Positions 1-6,958 are shown, numbered from the stretch's first letter. The stretch is 7,305 bases of DNA from an uncultured Clostridia bacterium (GCA_948934525.1 CAQZSK010000025.1:1-7305), one strand, 5' to 3'. Notes: generated by a model not told the origin, from the letters alone. Numbers and translations: made by a program.

Positions 1-170
1 GCTAAATTAGTTGTATATTTTTCTACATTTTGTTCTACTGCTTGTGTGTTTCCAACTCCATTATCATTATTATCTTTTTTGCTAACACCATTAGCTATTA
101 ATACAAATAGTAATATTGCAATTACTATTCCTGCTCCTATTAAAATTACTTTTCTTTCTTGTTTTGTCAT
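1..170 (-). CDS. Membrane-anchored protein of unknown function, N-terminal 56 codons only
   Basis: This is the 5' end of a leftward gene that runs off the left edge. The ATG at 170-168 is preceded 8 nt upstream by a strong GGAGG (183-179), which fixes the start. The visible protein begins MTKQERK, then has one hydrophobic stretch at about residues 8-27 (VILIGAGIVIAILLFVLIAN). After that comes a polar, Asn/Asp/Lys/Gln-rich segment with no visible domain. A positive N-terminus followed by a hydrophobic helix without a clear cleavage site suggests a signal anchor with the rest of the protein outside the cell; a lipobox Cys is not present. The leftward promoter at 300-272 gives it a leader of roughly 95 nt. 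It is divergent from the XRE regulator gene, so regulation by that protein is possible but not shown. I do not recognise the family, and the functional domain lies outside the window. Confidence 0.75.
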   Translation of the reverse strand, partial: MTKQERKVILIGAGIVIAILLFVLIANGVSKKDNNDNGVGNTQAVEQNVEKYTTNL

Positions 171-256
171 TTGACTTTCCTCCTTTTTCTCTTATGTATA
201 TTCTTTACCCTTTTCATAGTCTTATTCATTATTTTCATAAAATTTATTGGGATATT

Positions 257-324
257 TCCGAATACAGATTTATTTTAATATTAGCTCTATTTAAAGTCAA
301 TACTTTTTCTGTTTTTTATTCGGA
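257..324. repeat. Inverted repeat flanking the leftward promoter
   Basis: TCCGAATA (257-264) and its exact reverse complement TATTCGGA (317-324) lie on either side of the 272-300 promoter. The left copy is preceded by GATATT (251-256) and the right copy is followed, after a 7-nt interruption, by AAATATC (332-338), so the similarity extends beyond the 8-bp core. It could be an operator for the neighbouring XRE protein. An 8-bp match in AT-rich DNA can also arise by chance, so its function is unproven. Confidence 0.3.
272..300 (-). promoter_or_regulatory. Sigma-A promoter for the leftward membrane-anchored protein gene
   Basis: Reading leftward there is a -35 TTGACT (300-295, 5 of 6 consensus bases), a 17-nt spacer and a -10 TAAAAT (277-272, 5 of 6). 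Transcription would start near 265, leaving a leader of about 95 nt before the ATG at 170. The same two hexamers, TTGACT and TAAAAT, are used in front of the GH13 gene. Confidence 0.6.
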
Positions 325-352
325 CTAATCCAAATATCTTTTTCAAACAATT

Positions 353-361
353 TGCTATACT
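353..361 (+). promoter_or_regulatory. Probable extended -10 promoter for the XRE regulator gene
   Basis: The sequence TGCTATACT (353-361) matches the extended -10 form TGnTATAAT with one mismatch in the hexamer. No good -35 hexamer is present 16-18 nt upstream, which is tolerated by extended -10 promoters. A start near 368 would leave a leader of about 28 nt carrying the GGAGGT (379-384) ribosome binding site. Confidence 0.45.
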
Positions 362-395
362 TTTTATATGAAGTTTTCGGAGGTATAATAATTAT

Positions 396-665
396 ATGCT
401 TTTATCTGAAGCCATTAATTTAAGAATTAATGAATTACTAAAAAAATATAATTTAACTGTATATAAACTTTCTTATCGTGCTGGCATTTCTAACTCAATT
501 ATTAGCGATTGTAAACGTGGTAAAGTGAAAGAGCCAACAATTAGTTCCATTATTCATATTTGTGAGGGATTTGGAATCGATTTGAAAGAATTTTTCGATG
601 CTCCATATTTTAAAGATGTTGAGGCAATTGACAGGTTTGATAGAAAAGAAAATAAAGTAGTTTAA
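396..665 (+). CDS. XRE-family helix-turn-helix transcriptional regulator, 89 aa
   Basis: This small cytoplasmic DNA-binding protein is essentially a single Cro/C1-type (HTH_3) domain. Helix 1 covers about residues 5-18 (EAINLRINELLKKY), helix 2 about 21-29 (TVYKLSYRA), the turn G-I, and the probable recognition helix about 32-41 (SNSIISDCKR). It continues with PTISSIIHICEGFGIDLKEFF (about 47-67), the typical third to fifth helices of the fold. No ligand, peptidase or dimerisation domain follows; the tail (70-89) is short and charged. The ATG is 12 nt after GGAGG (379-383), slightly long but acceptable. The gene is divergent from the membrane-anchored protein gene and converges with the DUF5665 gene 5 bp away. 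Single-domain XRE proteins often repress their own or a neighbouring promoter, but the target here is inferred at best. No convincing terminator follows; only a weak A/U-rich stem and T-run overlap the stop codon. Confidence 0.9.
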   Translation: MLLSEAINLRINELLKKYNLTVYKLSYRAGISNSIISDCKRGKVKEPTISSIIHICEGFGIDLKEFFDAPYFKDVEAIDRFDRKENKVV

Positions 666-670
666 TTTTT

Positions 671-958
671 TTACTTACTCTCCACAATTTTAATAATATC
701 TGCAATATAGTCACCTATAACAGGAATGTTTAGAGTGACTATTTTTTGAAGTATGATTAATAAAATGGCTGTTAGAATTGTAAATCCTATTCCTATACCA
801 ATTCCCTTTGCCATTCCTGTTAATAAATTACGAAGTAATAACTGTTTTTTGTTTCCTAATAATTCTGCAATTTCTAAAATATTATTTTTCGTTAAAGTAT
901 GGTTTAATTGTTCTAAATTTTTTAACAATAATTTTTCCATTTTATTTTTTCGAAACAT
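671..958 (-). CDS. DUF5665 domain-containing small membrane protein, 95 aa
   Basis: The protein matches the pattern I know for DUF5665, a small family of unknown function common in Clostridia. A charged N-terminal helix (about 5-25, KNKMEKLLLKNLEQLNHTL) is followed by the family-like segment NILEIAELLGNKKQLLLRNLLTGMAKGIGIGIGFT (26-60). Then comes a hydrophobic helix (about 56-71) and the conserved tail IPVIGDYIADIIKIV (78-92). The glycine spacing in GMAKGIGIGIGFT suggests tight helix packing in the membrane. I chose the ATG at 958-956 because GGAGG (970-966) lies 7 nt before it. An in-frame ATG at 1009 would add 17 residues that simply translate the hairpin and ribosome binding site, though it sits 3 nt after the UPF0182 stop and could be used by reinitiation. 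It is third in the ftsY-UPF0182-DUF5665 cluster, and its Shine-Dalgarno is buried in a stem. Family assignment is confident; function is unknown. Confidence 0.85.
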   Translation of the reverse strand: MFRKNKMEKLLLKNLEQLNHTLTKNNILEIAELLGNKKQLLLRNLLTGMAKGIGIGIGFTILTAILLIILQKIVTLNIPVIGDYIADIIKIVESK

Positions 959-959
959 C

Positions 960-995
960 AAAAAACCTCCATTACTATTAAAATGGAGATTTTTT
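960..995 (-). terminator. Terminator-like hairpin that contains the DUF5665 ribosome binding site
   Basis: Reading leftward, ATCTCCATT (990-982) pairs with AATGGAGGT (973-965) around an 8-nt loop (981-974). The stem is 9 bp with one G-U pair. A6 (991-996) upstream and T6 (965-960) downstream extend it and give a U-tract. This is the form of an intrinsic terminator at the end of the UPF0182 gene. The 3' arm also contains the GGAGG that serves the DUF5665 start 7 nt further on, so folding would both reduce read-through and block ribosome access. The opposite-strand version has a C-A mismatch, and no rightward gene reads into it, so leftward function is favoured. Confidence 0.65.
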
Positions 996-1012
996 TGTTT
1001 TTTATTCATTTT

Positions 1013-3955
1013 TTATATTTCATTATTTTCTGCTATTTCATTATTACTAATTATATTATTTCCTTCTTGATTTTTATTGCTATTTTTTTGTTCCTCTTTT
1101 CTCTGTTCTTCTAGTAAGGCTTCTAACTTATTAATTAGTTCTTGTAATTTGTTCATATCTTTTCCAATCATTTCCCAATTGTTATTCTCATTGGATTTCC
1201 TCAAATTACCATTGGCTTTTACAATTGCTTGTACTAATCCATCTACTGTATCTGTACTTTCCACTTCAATATCTACCGCATATTGTGACAACAAGTTATC
1301 TAGAGCTTCTTTTAAGTCATTTCCAATTGCCACTTTATTTCCAGATGCTACAATAATCTTTTTAAGCATTGGCGTAGAGTTTTCTTCATTGATATCTTGT
1401 TGATAAATCGTTTCTACATAAAGTAGAGAATTATTGATTGGAACAATTATCATATTCTTGCTAATCTTGGTTCCAGCCACATTTAGACTTGCAATTTCTT
1501 TAGATATTCTTTCATCTTGCTCTAATTGAGTATCAATCTGCATTGGTCCTAATATATTACTACCTGATGGATATTTATATAGTGTTAATTTTTTCTCTCC
1601 ATTTTCACAAGTTCCTATTAAGTAAGCAGTCAAGTTTTGTTTTTCATATGGAGTATATGGTAGCACTAACCCTAAAATAGGTTTATCTCCATCTGTTGTT
1701 TTTACCATTGTATAATATGGCTTCATTACAGTTCCAGTTTTAGATAATACCTTGCTTGTATTATGAGTTGCGACTTCCCACACATCATCTTCACGGTATA
1801 ACACATCAGTTTGAATATTGTGATATCTCTCCATTATTTGTGCTTGTACACGATATAAGAATTCTGGATATACAAATTGGCTACTAATATCAGTTGATAT
1901 CTCTTCTTCCTTTTCTGCAAATAAATCTGGATACATTTTTTGGTATGCCATAATAATTGGATCTGTTCTATCTGTAATATAGAATTTAATTGTTCCGTCA
2001 TAACTATCTACTAATACTTTTAAAGAATTCCTAATATAGTTTAATTCTAATTTATCCAATATGCTTTCTTCTTGTACAGTTATTCTTTGAGAATATGGAT
2101 AATTATTAGAAGTAGTATAACCATCTAATACCCAAATTAATTTTCCCTCATCATTAATTACTAAATATGGTTCTTCATCATAAAGAATATATGGTAATAA
2201 TGTTTTTGCTCTTTCTACAATATTACGATTAATTAAAATTTTACTATCTTTATCTACATTTCCTGAAAAAGCAAGTTTTAGATCTTTTTCCTTTACCCCT
2301 AAAACAAATCTATCCAAGAAATTCAAACTTAATCCAGCCTTTCCATCATATGCATTTGTTGCATTTTCAGCTTTCGTTGACTCTGTAATTGGATAATCAA
2401 ATTCATTTTCTTCTTTGCTATTAGTTACTACTGTATCATTTGTTTCTAAGCCAAAATAGATTCTTGGTTGTTTAATTGTAATAACATCATTTAAATGACT
2501 AGTATAATCTTTTTGTAAATCAATTAGATTTCCTTTTTCATCTACTGAAGTAGCAGACGTTAAAATCACACCATATCCATGTGTATATTCATATGTTTTA
2601 TTGTTATATGTTCTAGTAGAGCTACTAATTTCTCTCGGAGATACATACATCAATTGTTGTGAGCCATTTACTCTATAATTGGCCATTTTAGTAGTACGAT
2701 ATGTATAATATCCTTTATTGGTTTGTAAAGTATTTAAATTCTTCAAAACAGTGTCTTTATCTACCATTGCAATATTACTTACTACTTCTGCATTTTGGTT
2801 TAACTTCTCTGCTGTTATTGTTTCATTTTCTCCTAAGTTAATCTCATCTATATGTATTCCATAAGCTTGTTTTGTGTAATTAATATTATTTGCAATATAT
2901 TCTTGTTGTTTGTCTAATGCATTAGAATTAACAAAAATCACTTCAAATCCTACTAAAATAAGTAACATAACAATTAAATAAATTGGTACTGTTGCTAAAG
3001 CTAAAATTACTCTTTTGGTATTTTGCTTTTTGAAAGCTTTTACTGCAATAATAGCTGCTGTAATAATAATGATACTTAAAATACGATATCCCCATAATTT
3101 GATAGTTACTTCTGAAACTCCTGCTCCATATAAAGCATAATTTCCAATTTCATTTAAATTAATAAATCTTTGAAGTCCTACATTATGTGTCTCTATAAAA
3201 ATATATCCAGCGATTAAAAATGCTATTAAAATAACATTTCTACAAAGTAATTTAATAAGAGAACTCTTTTTTAAAATTTCTCTATCTACCCCTTCAAAGC
3301 ACATATTAAAAGTAATAATATAGTAAAATACTGTGTATACTGTTATTCCTACTACAATAAACAATCCATATTGGAATAAAAACTTGATAAATGGTTGTCC
3401 AAAAATAAAGTAACCTATATCATACCCTAATACTGGGTCTGTCATTTCAAATGCTGTACTATTTATAAACAACATTAGCCTTTCCATAATTACATTCGTT
3501 GTTACAAAGCTAATAATAATAGATAAAATAAAAGCAATTGATTTATTTGGTAATTTTGGCATTGTCTTTTTTTCTTGTTCAAAAAATGGCTTTAATCCCT
3601 TTTTAATGCTCCTGTTTGTTATATAAATAAAGAAATACAGAAGAACAAAAGTAATGCCAAATGTAGCAAAACGGTAAGTAAGATTTTGCCAAAATATACT
3701 TAAATATTCTTCTCCTAATTCTAGTGTTTCTAAATATTCTCCTCTATAAATTACATAAAGCACTATAAAAGCTAGTAGTAAAAAAGCTAATACAATCCAT
3801 TTTCTTGCTTTTCCTTTTCTTACCTTTTCTTTCACCTGAACACTTTTTTCTTGTTTCTCTGTTTTTAATTCTGTTATTGTTTCTTTCTTTTCTACTTCTT
3901 TTGGTTGGTCATTTGAATTATCTTTTGTATTTTCTGTTTTGTTTATTTCCTCCAA
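1013..3955 (-). CDS. UPF0182 family (COG1615) polytopic membrane protein, 980 aa
   Basis: A charged, Lys/Glu-rich cytoplasmic N-terminus (1-50) is followed by about seven membrane helices, roughly at 53-70, 96-112, 139-157, 190-215, 238-255, 287-306 and 315-342. A large domain, probably outside the membrane, follows (about 343-915). Family landmarks I recognise are DPVLGYDIGYFIFGQPF (173-189), YIANNINYTKQAYGI (353-367), TYEYTHGYGVIL (454-465), KQPRIYFG (495-502), EFDYP (518-522), EEPYLVINDEGKLIWVLDGYTTSNNYPYS (594-622) and NYIRNSLKVLVDSYDGTIKFYI (639-660). The C-terminus has a short predicted coiled coil (about 932-956) and then an Asn/Glu-rich tail. Length is typical for the family, whose biochemical function is unknown. 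The start is TTG (3955-3953), supported by GGAG (3968-3965) 9 nt upstream; no in-frame ATG lies nearby. It follows ftsY by 24 bp and is almost certainly co-transcribed with it. Confidence 0.93.
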   Translation of the reverse strand: MEEINKTENTKDNSNDQPKEVEKKETITELKTEKQEKSVQVKEKVRKGKARKWIVLAFLLLAFIVLYVIYRGEYLETLELGEEYLSIFWQNLTYRFATFGITFVLLYFFIYITNRSIKKGLKPFFEQEKKTMPKLPNKSIAFILSIIISFVTTNVIMERLMLFINSTAFEMTDPVLGYDIGYFIFGQPFIKFLFQYGLFIVVGITVYTVFYYIITFNMCFEGVDREILKKSSLIKLLCRNVILIAFLIAGYIFIETHNVGLQRFINLNEIGNYALYGAGVSEVTIKLWGYRILSIIIITAAIIAVKAFKKQNTKRVILALATVPIYLIVMLLILVGFEVIFVNSNALDKQQEYIANNINYTKQAYGIHIDEINLGENETITAEKLNQNAEVVSNIAMVDKDTVLKNLNTLQTNKGYYTYRTTKMANYRVNGSQQLMYVSPREISSSTRTYNNKTYEYTHGYGVILTSATSVDEKGNLIDLQKDYTSHLNDVITIKQPRIYFGLETNDTVVTNSKEENEFDYPITESTKAENATNAYDGKAGLSLNFLDRFVLGVKEKDLKLAFSGNVDKDSKILINRNIVERAKTLLPYILYDEEPYLVINDEGKLIWVLDGYTTSNNYPYSQRITVQEESILDKLELNYIRNSLKVLVDSYDGTIKFYITDRTDPIIMAYQKMYPDLFAEKEEEISTDISSQFVYPEFLYRVQAQIMERYHNIQTDVLYREDDVWEVATHNTSKVLSKTGTVMKPYYTMVKTTDGDKPILGLVLPYTPYEKQNLTAYLIGTCENGEKKLTLYKYPSGSNILGPMQIDTQLEQDERISKEIASLNVAGTKISKNMIIVPINNSLLYVETIYQQDINEENSTPMLKKIIVASGNKVAIGNDLKEALDNLLSQYAVDIEVESTDTVDGLVQAIVKANGNLRKSNENNNWEMIGKDMNKLQELINKLEALLEEQRKEEQKNSNKNQEGNNIISNNEIAENNEI

Positions 3956-3979
3956 TTTTCAATTCTCCTCTCCAACGAC

Positions 3980-4885
3980 TTAAATTAATGCTTTGACAAA
4001 CTCTTCACTATCAAAGATTTGCATATCATCAATCTGTTCTCCTACTCCTACAAATTTTACCGGCATTTTATTTTCTGCTACAATTCCAATGACTACTCCA
4101 CCTTTTGCTGTTCCATCTAATTTTGTTAAAATAAGACCATTAATATCCACAGTTTCTTTGAATGCTTTTACTTGTGAAATAGCATTTTGACCTGTAGTAG
4201 CATCTAATACCATTAATACTTCCTTTACACTATCTGTTAATTCTTTATCAATTACTTTTTTGATCTTTAATAATTCGTCCATTAAATACTTTTTATTATG
4301 TAATCTACCAGCTGTATCGCAAATCAATACATCTGCTTGTTCTTGTTTAGTAATTTGAATAGCATCATATACCACAGAAGCTGGATCTGCTCCTTCTTCT
4401 TTTTTTACCATTTTACAACCTGCGCGATTTGCCCAAATTTCTAGTTGTTCTACTGCTGCTGCTCTAAAGGTATCTGCTGCTGCAATAACCACTTTCTTCC
4501 CATCTTGTTTTAAACGATTTGCTATTTTTCCAATAGAAGTAGTTTTTCCTACCCCATTTACTCCTACCACTAAAATAACTGCTGGCATTGTATTTAAATG
4601 TAATGAGTTATCTACCTCATCTAAGATCTTTTGTATTTCTTCCCTTAAAGCCTTTTTAACACCCTCTTCATCTTCTATTTTTTCTTTTTTGATTCTATCT
4701 CTTAAATTACTAATAATTCTAGTGGAAGTTTCTACTCCTACATCTGACATAATAAGAGCTTCCTCTAACTCTTCTAACAGTTCTTCATCTACTTTTCTAA
4801 AATTACTAAATACATTGTTCATTTTTTCATCAAATGAACTTTTCGTTTTACTTAACCCTTGTTTTAATTTATCAAAAAAACCCAT
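3980..4885 (-). CDS. ftsY: Signal recognition particle receptor GTPase FtsY, 301 aa
   Basis: FtsY is the membrane-associated receptor that docks ribosome-SRP complexes for co-translational membrane insertion, forming a GTPase pair with Ffh. The short amphipathic N-terminus (MGFFDKLKQGLSKTK) is followed by the helical N domain (about 18-95). The GTPase NG domain shows all signatures: P-loop GVNGVGKT (108-115), DTFRAAA (138-144), DTAGR (190-194), TKLDGTAKGG (254-263) and closing GVGEQIDD (280-287). The start of the G domain (GVNGVGKTT rather than Ffh's usual GLQGxGKTT) and the absence of the Met-rich M domain separate it from Ffh. The long acidic A domain of proteobacterial FtsY is missing, as is usual in Gram-positives. 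The ATG has AGGAG (4898-4894) 8 nt upstream. It is the first gene of the unit and lies directly behind a strong promoter (4943-4915). Here its downstream neighbour is UPF0182; the smc neighbour often seen upstream of ftsY in Bacillota is absent. Confidence 0.97.
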   Translation of the reverse strand: MGFFDKLKQGLSKTKSSFDEKMNNVFSNFRKVDEELLEELEEALIMSDVGVETSTRIISNLRDRIKKEKIEDEEGVKKALREEIQKILDEVDNSLHLNTMPAVILVVGVNGVGKTTSIGKIANRLKQDGKKVVIAAADTFRAAAVEQLEIWANRAGCKMVKKEEGADPASVVYDAIQITKQEQADVLICDTAGRLHNKKYLMDELLKIKKVIDKELTDSVKEVLMVLDATTGQNAISQVKAFKETVDINGLILTKLDGTAKGGVVIGIVAENKMPVKFVGVGEQIDDMQIFDSEEFVKALI

Positions 4886-4914
4886 TTATTTCTCTCCTTT
4901 GTTTAATCGTGCTC

Positions 4915-4943
4915 ATTATATCATATAATTATATAATCTTCAA
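4915..4943 (-). promoter_or_regulatory. Sigma-A promoter for the ftsY-UPF0182-DUF5665 unit
   Basis: Reading leftward, a -35 TTGAAG (4943-4938, 4 of 6) is separated by exactly 17 nt from a perfect -10 TATAAT (4920-4915). The -10 is itself preceded by TGA (4923-4921), which makes it an extended -10. Transcription would begin near 4908, giving a leader of about 23 nt with the ribosome binding site. This is one of the two best promoters in the window and implies high constitutive expression. Confidence 0.75.
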
Positions 4944-4962
4944 TATTTATCCCTAATCACTT

Positions 4963-5000
4963 AAAAACCAACGAAACCGTCAAAATCTTTTGACGGTTTC
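4963..5000 (-). terminator. Intrinsic terminator of the GH13 gene
   Basis: GAAACCGTCAAAA (4973-4985) and TTTTGACGGTTTC (4988-5000) form a perfect 13-bp inverted repeat with only two bases between them. The inner A/T pairs would open to give a realistic loop. Reading leftward it starts 11 nt after the GH13 stop codon and is followed by GTTGG and then five T (4967-4963). The U-tract is interrupted, but the stem is strong and well placed between the GH13 stop and the ftsY promoter. Rightward the following run (TTGTGT) is poorer, so leftward use is favoured. Confidence 0.75.
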
Positions 5001-5011
5001 TTGTGTAATGC

Positions 5012-6895
5012 TTATTCAATCATTCTTTTTAGAACAATTGCCCCATATGGTATTAGCTTTCTTTTTCCAGCATTTTTTTCGATGCTGAAAATGACTTCTG
5101 CGTCTTGGTACTCTTTCGGAATGTATACCTCTACTTCGTGATGTGTCCTGCTTGCAATTACAAGAATAGATTCTTTCTCAGAAATCCTTTCATACATCAG
5201 ATATTCTTTTGAAATATCTATTATCTTGCAGTTTGCATCTTTCAGAAATGTGTGTGTTGATCTCACTGACAACATTTTCCGAAAGTATTCCATCAGTTCA
5301 GTGTCTTCTTTTCCCCATGGAAAAGGTGCTCGGTTTGCCAAATTGTGAATTCCTTGTAATCCAACCTCATCTCCATAGAAGATGGAAAAGATGCCTGGAA
5401 GAAATGCTAATGTCACTAAATATGATTTGAGCCTTTTCTTGCCATATTCATACTCTTCCTCTGTTAACTGATGATTTTTAACAAATTCCGATGCATTAGC
5501 ATAGTCCAAGTCCCAGCTATGTCCTTTTCTTGGATTAAAAGAATTGGTTGCCAACAGTTCTATTAGTCTGGATATGTCGTGTGTAGATGTTGGTTGCATC
5601 AGCGTATTAATGGTATCTTTAGGATATTCTGTCAGAATCTCCTCTAGAATTCCTCTAAGACTCTCTGTATCCTGATAATTATAGTATCCAATCAACGGAT
5701 TTATTAGATAATAATCCATAATCGAATGCATTCCTTTACCATCTCGTAAGAATCCTCGATTCCTTCGCATTGGATTATCCCATTGTTCTCCTAATAGAAA
5801 TCCATCTGGTTTGTTCCGTGTAATTGCTATCAGAATATGCTCAATCACTGCATCAGAGAGTTCATCAGCAACATCAAGTCTGATTCCATCAATTCCACAT
5901 TCAAACCATTGGTCTATAACTCCACCTTGTCCTGTAATATACGCTATCCAATCTTCTGATAGAGTATCACACTCTGGCAGTGTTTTATGGCCCCACCAAA
6001 AGTTATAGGACTTTACGCCATTACACCAAGTTTGCCGATAGAAGTTTTTATATGGCGAATCAGGATTATGATAAGCCCCCTTATCTCCATGTTCTCCATA
6101 CTGATCAAAATATACACTTCGATTTCCAGTATGGTTAAAAACTCCATCTAATATTACACGAATACCACGCTTATGAGCCTCCTGACAAAGCATCTGCAAA
6201 TGCTCTTTGGTTCCCAAGAATGGATCAATTTGTGTGTAGTCAATCGTATCATATAAGTGATTCGATTGCCCCCAACAGATTGGGTTTAGATAAATGATGG
6301 ACACAAAAAAGCTTTGAATGTAGTCCAATTTATCAATAATCCCCAAAAGATTTCCTCCATAGAATTCTGTGTTCCACTCTCCTTCCTCATTAGGTCCCAA
6401 GGGAACTCTTTCCTCCCAATTTGTCATCAATCTCCTTCCTGGAATTTCAGGAACTTGTACAGATTTGTTACGATGAAATCGGTCTGGAAATATTTGGTAC
6501 ATAATAGCCCCTTTTGCCCACTCAGGCACCTTAAAATTCACAGACAGTTTGAAACATTCTCGCTTTGTGATTGATTGCCTGTCATCTGTGTTGCTTGCTT
6601 TTAGCAACATATACACTCCATTACACTCATATGAGATGTAGTAGTAATAGAGTGCACTTGTTTTCAAAGTAATTTCGCCTTCAAAGATGGCATAGCTCTC
6701 ATCGTTTGTTTTGTACCCCAGAGGGTGCATTGTACCATTTAAGTCGAAACTCCCACTTCCAATGACATTTAGCCTCACCCGTTCAAACCAGCCATTATCT
6801 AATGGCAAGTTGACAGTTACCTTAAATGTCTCACAATCGCTCTCCTTTTTCAAGGATACCATTGTGTGAAATGTTTGTAGATTAAGTTTACACAT
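5012..6895 (-). CDS. Glycoside hydrolase family 13, neopullulanase / maltogenic amylase-like, 627 aa
   Basis: This enzyme should hydrolyse alpha-1,4 (possibly alpha-1,6) bonds in maltodextrins, pullulan or cyclodextrins. It has no signal peptide, so it is expected in the cytoplasm. An N-terminal beta-sandwich-like region (about 15-120) precedes the catalytic barrel, which begins at MYQIFPDRF (132-140). Visible motifs are EFYGGNLLGIIDKLDYI (177-193), IYLNPICWGQSNHLYDTIDY (201-220), region I DGVFNH (250-255), region II GIRLDVADE with nucleophile D341, region III LLGEQW with acid/base E370, and region IV STHDISR with transition-state D440. A short C-terminal beta domain (about 550-627) ends the protein. 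All catalytic residues are present and the length is normal. Oddities are SFFV (195-198) where relatives usually have a Leu-Gly-Val, and a Cys at 206 after NPI. The start has AAGGAGG (6910-6904) 8 nt upstream. It is monocistronic with its own promoter and terminator. Its G+C is clearly above its neighbours, suggesting separate ancestry. Exact substrate cannot be assigned. Confidence 0.93.
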   Translation of the reverse strand: MCKLNLQTFHTMVSLKKESDCETFKVTVNLPLDNGWFERVRLNVIGSGSFDLNGTMHPLGYKTNDESYAIFEGEITLKTSALYYYYISYECNGVYMLLKASNTDDRQSITKRECFKLSVNFKVPEWAKGAIMYQIFPDRFHRNKSVQVPEIPGRRLMTNWEERVPLGPNEEGEWNTEFYGGNLLGIIDKLDYIQSFFVSIIYLNPICWGQSNHLYDTIDYTQIDPFLGTKEHLQMLCQEAHKRGIRVILDGVFNHTGNRSVYFDQYGEHGDKGAYHNPDSPYKNFYRQTWCNGVKSYNFWWGHKTLPECDTLSEDWIAYITGQGGVIDQWFECGIDGIRLDVADELSDAVIEHILIAITRNKPDGFLLGEQWDNPMRRNRGFLRDGKGMHSIMDYYLINPLIGYYNYQDTESLRGILEEILTEYPKDTINTLMQPTSTHDISRLIELLATNSFNPRKGHSWDLDYANASEFVKNHQLTEEEYEYGKKRLKSYLVTLAFLPGIFSIFYGDEVGLQGIHNLANRAPFPWGKEDTELMEYFRKMLSVRSTHTFLKDANCKIIDISKEYLMYERISEKESILVIASRTHHEVEVYIPKEYQDAEVIFSIEKNAGKRKLIPYGAIVLKRMIE

Positions 6896-6958
6896 TTTCG
6901 TTTCCTCCTTAAACTTTCAAAGTGAAAACCATTTGTATGCACAGTTTGTTGTACTCTT

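Noticed and set aside
116..328. Rightward open frame of 70 codons at the left edge
   Set aside because: It overlaps the leftward membrane-protein start and the divergent promoters, has no ribosome binding site and has a random Leu/Phe-rich composition.
645..672. Terminator for the XRE gene
   Set aside because: Only a short A/U stem with a mismatch overlaps the stop codon; too weak to call.
959..1009. N-terminal extension of the DUF5665 protein from the ATG at 1009
   Set aside because: Rejected as the main start: the 17 extra codons translate the hairpin and Shine-Dalgarno, and this ATG has no ribosome binding site. It is kept as a possible reinitiation start in the findings.
753..1070. Rightward open frame of 105 codons with a Pro-Ile repeat (IPIPIP)
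   Set aside because: It is antisense to the DUF5665 gene; the repeat mirrors the Gly-Ile codons of GIGIGIG. No ribosome binding site and no family resemblance.
5209..6574. Rightward open frames of 65-86 codons inside the GH13 region
   Set aside because: All are antisense shadows of the GH13 gene, which has full motif support and its own promoter.
6923..6936. Possible catabolite-repression (cre) site upstream of the GH13 gene
   Set aside because: TGAAAACCATTTGT lacks the central CG and the closing CA of the cre consensus.
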